Origin: Gonocerus acuteangulatus
Taxonomy: Eukaryota; Arthropoda; Insecta; Hemiptera; Coreidae
Length of the DNA: 64,000 bases
Assembly (NCBI GenBank): GCA_946811695.1
Contig: OX328124.1
Location: 91,629,696 to 91,693,695, forward strand
Direction of reading: 5' to 3'
The position numbers and the translations under genes were made by a program. This document shows positions 15,001 through 25,400 of this stretch, in pieces; within the stretch, counting starts at the first letter, position 1, and each line of letters begins with the position of its first letter. Below the pieces are notes generated by a model. It was not told the DNA's origin, did not search any database, and saw only the letters and a program-made list of their open reading frames with translations.

Positions 15001-16858
15001 AAAAAAAGGAATAATAATATTTTCAAAACCAACATCATTGAATTTAAGAATTTTATCTACAGACAATTGAAATTATTGTCAATGATTAATTCAAGGAGAA
15101 TATAGCATCTTCTAAAAAAATTCAAAGTAGTCAATTTAGAAACGTCCAAAATACAGATTTCTTTTTGAAAGTCTGACGTTTTTTCTCCTAGCCGAATCCC
15201 AACTATACCTGTCTTCGTATCTCTACAGCGGCTAACTATCTCCATCTACACTTTAGATTTTATGGTATTTTAAATTATTTTCAAATATTACCAGTCCATA
15301 ATGAGCTCCCCAAAAAAATATGTAAATACAATTGTTTATCAATAGAAATAGTGACACAAAATCTCAACAAGCATTCTTCTGTAGGCAGAACGTCATATCG
15401 TCGAAACAAATGCGAAGTATCGAATGTGAAAAAACGCATTTTTCAATTTTCAATCTATACTGATTGCTGTTGGACAGATGAACGGCAAACTCTTGAATTT
15501 AAGATCACTTGAAAGGGAAAATAACCACTGTCAAAAGGTCGAATCTGCCGGCTATTCGATGGTCCAAAAGCACAGTAATGAATAAAAGTTTTTTCAATCT
15601 GGAAAGTGGTGATTTTCACATTCGATACTATGCATCTGTATCCACGATATTATGCATATTGAATATTTTATATGTTAGCGAAATGCTATTTCATGAATCT
15701 AATCAAATTAATCCTTTTCATTTGTGCTAAATCTCCTTTTTATTTCTGTTTAGTATGAATATTTATTCCAATTAAAAACAAGAGAGAATTACAGATCTGC
15801 ATTTTAGAAAACCAAGATAGCAAAAATTCAATTTAATTACTTACCCTAATGACAACATGACCTCTTCTATCGGAACCCCTCTGCTCAGTGACCATGATGA
15901 GTTCACCCTCGGTGTTGAGGTGCCTCTGCATCGCCTCCTGTCCTTGATGCTGTATGCGGTAGTAGTCTGTTTGGGTGATGCATACAAACTGGCAGTCATC
16001 GCATTTTGTCCTCATCACTCCACGGTGGTAGAGCTTTTCCATTGTAGGAAGGATACCAAAGCTGAAAGTATAAATCTTTTCTTAGAAAACTATAGATTTA
16101 AGCTACAAGTATAAACTAAAACTTCCTCAGTCCGAATCAGTAAAAAGAAACTATAGATTTAAGCTACAAGTATAAACTAAAACTTCCTCAGTCCGAATCA
16201 GTAAAAAGCTACAAGTATAAACTAAAACTTCCTCAGTCCGAATCAGTAAAAAGAAACTATAGATTTAAGCTACAAGTATAAACTAAAACTTCCTCAGTCC
16301 GAATCAGTAAAAAGAAACTATAGATTTAAGCTACAAGTATAAACTAAAACTTCCTCAGTCCGAATCAGTAAAAAGAAACTATAGATTTAAGCTACAAGTA
16401 TAAACTAAAACTTCCTCAGTCCGAATCAGTAAAAAGAAACTTGAGGCTTCCCCGGAACTCCGTTTGCCAACATCTTGAGCCTAGTACTAAACATTGAAGA
16501 AAGTAGAACAATTTTTCCCTCTGGCTTTTGTTTGCTGATTCTCGAGGGCAGTCCAAATACAACAAAGGAATAGGCAAATGAAACCGTGACTAGTGTCATT
16601 ACTTCCATTGCATTTTCACACAATATTTTGTGTATCTAAGCGCATAAAATGTATTCGTGTAAAATATTATTATTTAAAAAATAATTAAATTATTAATATT
16701 ATTTTGAAGTTTTCAGTGGGTGAAAAGATCGAGCATGTAAATCTATATTCAGCAAGTCTATAATTCATAAAATCCCAAAATGTTTAATGATTGTTCATTT
16801 TGGAAAATGTTGGAGTTGATGGTTTTTTTGTCAATTTTATTATTGATGGAATAGTTTT

Positions 16859-16921
<63 letters not shown>

Positions 16922-19435
16922 GATACCTCCTTTCCAAATCTATATATACCACTGTTGGTAATAAGAACCCATTTCTTATTTTACATGTAGTTATTAACTA
17001 TTATGACCAAACCCCTTGATTATTATGACTACCTCGACCTTGATTTATTAAATTAGTATTAGCAACAACCTATTATGCTTTAGAAAAGAGATAATTCAAA
17101 AGATAGTACAATCGTTTTGCAACAAAATTATTAAATAATCATCAGCAATTTTGATATTAATATTTCATTACCTATCACCCATGTGGAGTTGTTCTGTTTG
17201 ACCATTAGAATATTCGATCTCAACATGACCATTGATGAGAACACTCCATGAATCCAGTTCTTCGCCATCATTCATAACAACTGTTCCAGCTCTTTCAACA
17301 ACAGCAAACACCTGTAAACAATTATAATTATCAAAATGAATCTATTTAAAGAAAATTGATTATGATTTGACACAACAGTATACAAGGCCTGAGTAAAGAG
17401 AAATAAAAATTGTCACTTCCTTCAAAAACCTTTTTTTTTTTACTGATGTTAATGACCTCAAAGTTCGACACACCTTAAACCCAACCAAAAAAAAAAAACA
17501 CATTTTTAATAAGAGCAATAAGCTTTTTAGGAGCTCATTCCTCCATTTTTCTCTCCTTGACAGGATAAAAATACTATAAATTTGTTTTAAATAAATTATT
17601 TTGAATTTATATCTCTATTCTGTAATATTTATATTCTGTAAAGTATCTTTAAAGAAGGGCTTTGCAAGCCTAATTAATATTAAAACCGACAATAAATAAA
17701 AATTAAAAATTCTTAAACAATTATTCAACAATACTATATAATCCAACATTTCTAAAACTCCTAAATAATAAACAAATTAAAAATGTATTGTCAAATCATT
17801 TGAGTATTTTTCCATCATATCACAATGTATTTTTATTTTGTTTTTATTTGTTTATATTTATAAAATTGAAATGAACTGCATTACATGATTATATAATGAT
17901 GTAAAGTCATCAATGAGTTCGAGTTATTCTAATTATCAAAAACATAAACAAATAAATTTGAGACAATATTCAAAATGGCTGTCGATTCGAAATGGCCATC
18001 AGAATATGAATGGTTCAGTGTAGCCAATTTTTCTTGAACAAAACTTTTGACCTTTGGCCAAATTTTGAAATTTAACTATTTTGACCTAGCATAGGAGGTT
18101 TCACGTATCAAGGCCTACCTGTGTGCCAAGATTGGTCAAAATTGGTCAAACGGTGTAGATTTGTATTTGGAACAAACAGACAAATGGACAAACAAACAGA
18201 CACGTGATTTTTTTTTTATACATGTATTCTGTAACAGCTTTGAATATGCTGGCAAGCGATAAGCGCTCGTAATAAAAACAATTAGAAGCGAGAATTTTTA
18301 TTTTTCCTGAACAACGTCCTTCACTACCAGAAACCACATCCATTGTGCGTAAAAATTATTCTTTAAAAAAAAAAAACTTTAAAAACACATTTTTATTTAG
18401 AATATCTAAAAGATTTAAAAATAAGTAAAATTAAATATATTTTATTAAACATTAAAGCTGCCTACAAAATTGGTATATGTAAGATAGATGTACTAATAAA
18501 AGTGAAACTTGTTTACATTTAACATTGAAATACAGATAGGTGGAGAAGAAAATGGATTATGAAATAGAATGACTCGGGAAAGAGAGGGCTGCGTCACTCC
18601 CAACACAAAGAAAACTGTAAAATGTCAATTACTTAAGAATGCTTAATCTAAAATAACGATCCATAACATAAAAAAAAGCTCCAATTTTCAAAAAATGATT
18701 AAAGTATTAATAACACTTCTAATGCAAAAAGTACAATAAAATTGTATACTGATAAAAAATAAAGAGCTTATATCAAATTATTTTATAGCGAAAACTGGTT
18801 TACCTCTGAAAATGATAAAACTAACTACAAAACAATTTGAGCACTAAATGAGAGTTTTTGTTCATGAATAGAGTATAAATGAATATTTACCATAACAGAA
18901 CAAAGAGCCCTTCTGACAGCTAACGTCATGTTGGTGAAGGCCTTGAGGTGCTGGGTGAACTCTAAAAGTGTTTCAATATCTTCATCAGTTCTGTCCGTTG
19001 GGTCCTTCTCAAGGCATTCTCGAACCGTATCACGGACTGTTAAGCTCTGAAAAATTACAATAAACTGTTAATTATAAAGGGCATCAAAGTAATTTATTAA
19101 AAAAAATATTTTTCTGAAGTAATAACGAATAAGTAAACCTCTTTTTGTTTTTAGGAATAACCAAAGCAATTTTGATCCTTCCAAGTATAATTTCTATATT
19201 TAAATATCCATTGCTCTAGGTATAAAATATCACGTTAAGTTAATTTCTTTGGAGAACAAATTTTTAAACATTTTCCAAATCCTCTATGATTCTATCCTCA
19301 CTAATGATGTGAAGTATCGCAAAAATAAAATAATAATAATAATATGATTCTACCTACAATAATCAAAAAATACCACTGTTTATTTTCTTATAAGTATATG
19401 TATATATATATACACACACACGCACGCACGCACGC

Positions 19436-19476
<41 letters not shown>

Positions 19477-22400
19477 GTTTGTGTGTGAGTATATTCCAAT
19501 TAATATGATATTGGCTTCAATTCTGGTTCTTTCGGCCAAAAACTCAGCAAACAACATTCTGTTTTCAAACAATTAGCTGAGCTTACTAACCAGCAAACTG
19601 GCGCATTAAGAGGGTAAGTTTAATCTGTAACCAAATTATTACGATTCATACACCATGCATAATTTTAGTTTCCTTTTAATAAAACTCTATAAACATTGTG
19701 CACAACTAAAGAGGTATTGTTAAAATAGGCAAAATCAGTCCACTAGAAGTTGGGGGTTTACTCAAGGATACAATTTCTATTTGGCTTGTACCGGTTTTTA
19801 TTTTTATTTCCTTGTCTAAACAAATGGTACATGTCTTGCCAAACTATCTACTGTGAAAGAAGCATAATCGTTGCATAGGGAGCCAGGGTTTACTACGGAA
19901 CGAAATTCATTTTTTATTAATCATTGAATGACTGAATTTTTTATAATAAATATGAAAGAAAAATTATTACTGTTTATTTCTATATTAATTGTGTAAGTTT
20001 CAGTTAGTTTAAACACAATAATCAGCGATTTTCATGTGATAGTTTAATATTTGAGGCATCTGTTTATAATAATTGTATTGTTTATTTATTTATTGCTTTT
20101 GTGTGGGTTAGTTTAAGCAGATTCCTTTAGCAATGGAGTATCAAATAACAATGGTGCTGAGGAAAGCTTTTTTTTTTTTTCTCCCCTTTAAGCTTCTTTT
20201 ATAAATGTATGAGATTATCTTTGTATGTTCACAAAAACAACTAACTATATGTTCCATATTATATGCCATGCTTTTAGTTGATTTCCATTTCAATCTACTT
20301 CTTTCAGTCGGTTTAATTTTTAATCAAAACAATTATTAGAGCACAAAAAAAAATTGCGAAAATTTGTGGAAAAGAAAAAAAGTGTTAAAAAAGCATTACC
20401 AATATAAAGAATATTAATTTATGAATAACATCATTGATGAGTACTTACATCACTGCTTTCAGCAAGGTCTTCTTCGTCCGAATCAACAATGGATTCAACA
20501 AGGCCTGATAGGTCGACCTCGTCAGCTTCAACTGAATGGCAAGTCATAGTGTCGCTCCCAGAATAAGCTGAAGACGTTGATGAATGGGAGCTCCTGTTCG
20601 ATTTGTATGCCTCCCTCATTCCAAACTGAAAACATTCATACTATATTATTATCTCGCATAAATACAATTTTTTTTAATTTGATTTACTAGATGATGATAG
20701 GTAATCTTCCAAATCAATTTAAAAATACAATTCATAATAAGAACAAACAAAACAATAAACATGAATGAAGAGAGAGTCAGAGAACAATAATAAAACAAGT
20801 ATTGTATCAATTAATTGGTGACCATTTAAAACAAAAGGGGGGGGGAGAAACAAATACAATATAAGATGGAAAGAATAAAAGAATCTACAATCAAGTTGAT
20901 TTCAGCAGAATCATATCACATTTAGGCCACAACAACCTAAAGTAATAATAACTCATGAGTTAATGCAAAAAATATTTTAATTTAATCTGTCCTACAAAAT
21001 ACCAAAAATTACCTCATTAAAATTGTCATATATAAACTGCACACAAATGAACAGGGATATTGCTAATTTTGTAGTATTTACTTTGCCTAGCATTTTTAGA
21101 TTAATTTTGATTAAAAACAGCATTCATCTTTATTAGAAATTATTATGTTCGTTTTTTTTTCTGCAATAAAATTCAACTAAGGGATACTTTTTGTTTTAAA
21201 TTAGAAAATAAAACTTTTAGTTTGTTTTAGTTGCATAATTTACACCAACCTCCCCCCAATATCAACTAGCCTATGACCTTGATTGCTTCTTCTCACAATA
21301 ATATAGGGAAATTCAGGTACAAGATGATGTTTTTCCATGGTTAGTAAAGGATTAGAACAAAATTTGTTTGCTTACAAAATGAGTAACCTTCTTTGGAAAA
21401 ACTATTACTAATAAAACAATTAACAATTGTTTTGTTTTTGGTTTGCATTTTCTATTTTATTTGGGCCTACCCATATTAAATATATTGGCTCATTTAATTA
21501 AAATTAACAGACAATGAATAATTAATGAATATTCATGTTCATGATTATTTTCTAATTAAATAGGTTACTTTAAGCAAATTATTGAGGGATGCAGCCTACA
21601 TTATCCACTTTTCTGAGGAATGTTAATTAAAGGCAGGCTTTTAATTTCTTGACAATTTGTTTGACACTACAATGTTTTTGATTATTATTCATATATGATA
21701 TTAATTCTTATTAAATAAGCGTTCAAATTATTTAATATGTAAAGGATAATGTAACACACAAAAATTAACCAAATATATTAATAATTCATATTTCCGAATA
21801 GGTCTGGGCAACACTGCATGCAAAGACATAAACGATTGCAAAAGGCCTTGATGAATTAAAGGAAATATATCCATAGAGGTTTCGGTAAGTTAACAAAAGG
21901 TTTTGTGATAAGTCCAAAGAAGTATATTGATGAGTGGAGGTGGGGAGGAAACCCCTGACTACGTGCATAGCGTGTCCAAGGAGGTACTTACGATGCAAAG
22001 CTCGTAGCGATTAGACCGTAACTATACCAGCCGACATCTTCACATTAGTTACCTACGTCCTCTGGAGGTTAAGTAAATATTCGATAATTCTACAGAGAAA
22101 TATGCCAAACTCTGTCCAAGACGGATTTTCCTTTATACGCAATTTCATTTCCATGCAGCACTTTTTTATTCATGAGAGTGTGTTATTTTTATTACTATAC
22201 TCATCAAAATAACAGTTAGGTTTGGTTAGGGGTTATTTTGTGCCAATATGAGAACACGGCGATGGACAGTGGCTATCCTTTACCACCTGATAGCCGTGAC
22301 CTGTGATAATGAATGTGTTTTGAACGGACATTATAAAAATAAATCAAGATTTGATTTTATGAGTCGTCTTGGACTGGAACTTGCTGAGCAGGCACTGAAA

Positions 22401-25400
22401 GATGGTCTTACTATCCCAAATCTGCCCTTGGACTCGAGAGCATTGGTTGAAAAATACCTTGGCCATGAACCTCCAGCGCAATCTTCGAGGACACGGGACC
22501 CTTTTACATCAAGAGCTTTAGATAAATCAAAATCAGGAGACCTTTTGGCGACCACGAAAACTGATAAACTAAAAAAAAAAAGAAATGCAGATATTGTCCA
22601 TATCGGAAGAACATAATGCCAGCCAATAAATGTGTCGATAGCGGGACCACCAATTGTCTCTAATGCTCAAGAAAATTATGCAATGTTTATGTAAACTCCC
22701 TGTTAGAGTGATGTTGCCATATACAATTGTTTTGCAACATTACTGGCATAGAACAAAACGTGTTTGTGTGGCAAAATTGCTGACTGGACAGAGTTTCCAT
22801 GCAATTTTACAGTATCTTTGTTTGAGAGGGGGGGGGGGAGGGGGTACATACTCTTATTCCTATTACATTTATGGAGAAACAATGCTAATTGTACTTGGTT
22901 ATTCCTTTTTGTTATTCTTTCTAATATTTTTTTCTCTAAATGTGATTTTGTTCCAAATACATTTTTGTAAATAATTGTTATTTATTTCCTATTTTTTATG
23001 AGTCCATCATGCATTTTTTTTCTTTATTTGGGGTGATGTATATTAATTAAACATTCATAAACAATCTTCACATTTGATTTTGTTTATTAAACAGGCAAAA
23101 ACCTACCAAATAACGCATTGTTTACGAGAAATATGGGTACCCCGTCTGACAGACGGATGTTCTTGTAAATGTTGAAAAACGAGAAGTTCCGCATAAAGTG
23201 TTAAAGTTTTCAGTTCTTGGAAATCGCAAGACCAATGTCCCGAGAATGAGCAAAAGTACACAAAGGAAGTGTTAGCACAGAGTTTGAACAATAGCACACA
23301 TAGAGAACGGCATATACAAGTGTGGTTATTTTTTTTAATTTATTTATTTTTTTTTAAATTATTTTCCTCGGCCGCTATATTGATTGAGTGTAATATGAAA
23401 ACATGTTTATTAGATCATTCTTATAGGCCAGTATAAATATATATATCCATAAGAATCATGATCTTAATATTCATACTTGCAGCCTATTCTTCTGGCGTAT
23501 TGAAGAACCACAGAGATGATTAATTGAAGCGTGACAGAAAGCTGATTATAATTATAATAATAATTATTATTACTATAGCCGGCATCGTTGCGGTCCAGCA
23601 AAATAAATATTGATGTAACAAATACACGCTTGACTTCGCCAGAACCTTATGTGTATTTAAGTATTGCTCATTTTGGTTTCTTCCTTGCCTCACTACTATA
23701 ACTATCGCTGGCATTCTCTGTTGAAATTAATCAGTAAGAAAACGCAATGGAATGATGTGGCTACAAAGAAAGATGAGAAAAGACGCATAACCGAATAAAA
23801 GTCCAATCAACACCACTAACCCTAGAAAATGAAGATGAAAAACCTATGATATAAAAATGAAAAGGCTTTCCCGGGTCGAGATGATCCAATCTATATTTAT
23901 TTTTAAATCGAATAACTTTTTTACCCGAACACTAAAACTACCCCACTCGTGCAATCTACAAACAGGTAATACCGGGATCTAGAATGAGGAGACGGGAACA
24001 TATAAGATAAAGGGTCTTCAAGAAGGGCATATTCAATGAAATGCGCAAATGCGGGATGTCATATGGAGTTTAATTAGGCCACTATCTTGTTACCGTGACA
24101 AATCTCCCGCCAAAAATGAGGATAGACTGAAACGTAGGTCGATGAATTACAAGTTGTTCCAAACACTACACCATCGTCAAGTTTTTTTACGATTTTAGAA
24201 AATTGCAGAGGAAAGGTCTTAGTTGTTTCACAAGTACATTCAATCTTTTTTGATGAGACTTATAGTGAAGACATCGCGCAGGCTATCTCATCCTGGGAAA
24301 ATCCTTTCCTCAGCCCGCGCATTTGACACAGCTTGATATGAACAAGAACTGTCAAGGTTAAAGGCCTACACTTGTTCATCAGGTATTTGCATAAACTGCT
24401 CATAATTATATGCATTCTTGTATTGCATGAATAGCTGGATGGTGGAAATTGAAGTTCATAGTGGTGAAAAATATTCTCCAAATTTTCCCCCGGTGTTCTA
24501 TAGTGGATTTTTGTTTCAGAGGGCATTCCCTGAAAACTTTCTGCCTCAAATAAAACAACTGTAGCCATGTTGGATTTTGTTTCTCGCGTCTATGTATTTT
24601 ATTGAACTACAAAGAAAAATATGAAAATCTATAGAACAGAGTGTTTTAGGATACTGTCAAAGGCAACATTCACTATAAGTCATATATAAATAGGGAAAAT
24701 AAAAACTAAATTATGTCTACTTATTTTAATTCAGATAACACAGTGCTGCATTTATTAAATTTTTGATCGATGTTTAAAACTAAATTTGTGTTTTCAGCAT
24801 GTTTTTTCATCCTGAATTCAATTTTAAAGTCTGCCTGTGGGAAATCTGTAGGTTTTTCTTTATCATGTACACATTTCCCACAAATTCCCTCCTATATAAC
24901 AAAACACGTCTTGAGTAACAAGGGAAAATAGCAACTTACACCAAAACGTTCCACTGGAAACCACCGTTTGACTGGGCTATAACTAGAAGGCAGGGCCGCA
25001 AATATTTACAATAGATTTACCAGACCACTCATTGTGACTGGTCGTGCAATTTAAATTCAAAATTCATACAACATATAACATTTGCTTTCCTAAATGATGT
25101 TATGATTTTTGTAGCTATAGAGTAGAGAATACATTTAATGAACTCAATGTTACTTTGTATATATTAGTAACAAATATATTTTTGGTTGTTGACATTTATG
25201 CCAGTAACAGGTCTGGTTAACCTAGTGTTAATTGGGGTTCTGTTTTTCTCTTCCTTAAACTTAGCGTGATAGGAATATAAGTCTAGATTTGAACTCAGGA
25301 TGGGAGAATACTCTAGTAAAATGTATCAGAAATCAAACATAGAATTTCATGCAACATTGTGTAATTGAAGCTTCGTCAAATTATTAACAAAATTGTGACA

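Noticed and set aside
16426..16623. Minus-strand frame next to the minisatellite
   Set aside because: No recognisable domain and no splice-compatible ends; partly built from the 61-bp repeat.
16758..16952. Open frame with Ile-Tyr repeats
   Set aside because: Translation of the (AT)n microsatellite. The same applies to frames at 19363-19572, 42127-42312, 44157-44477 and 59063-59260.
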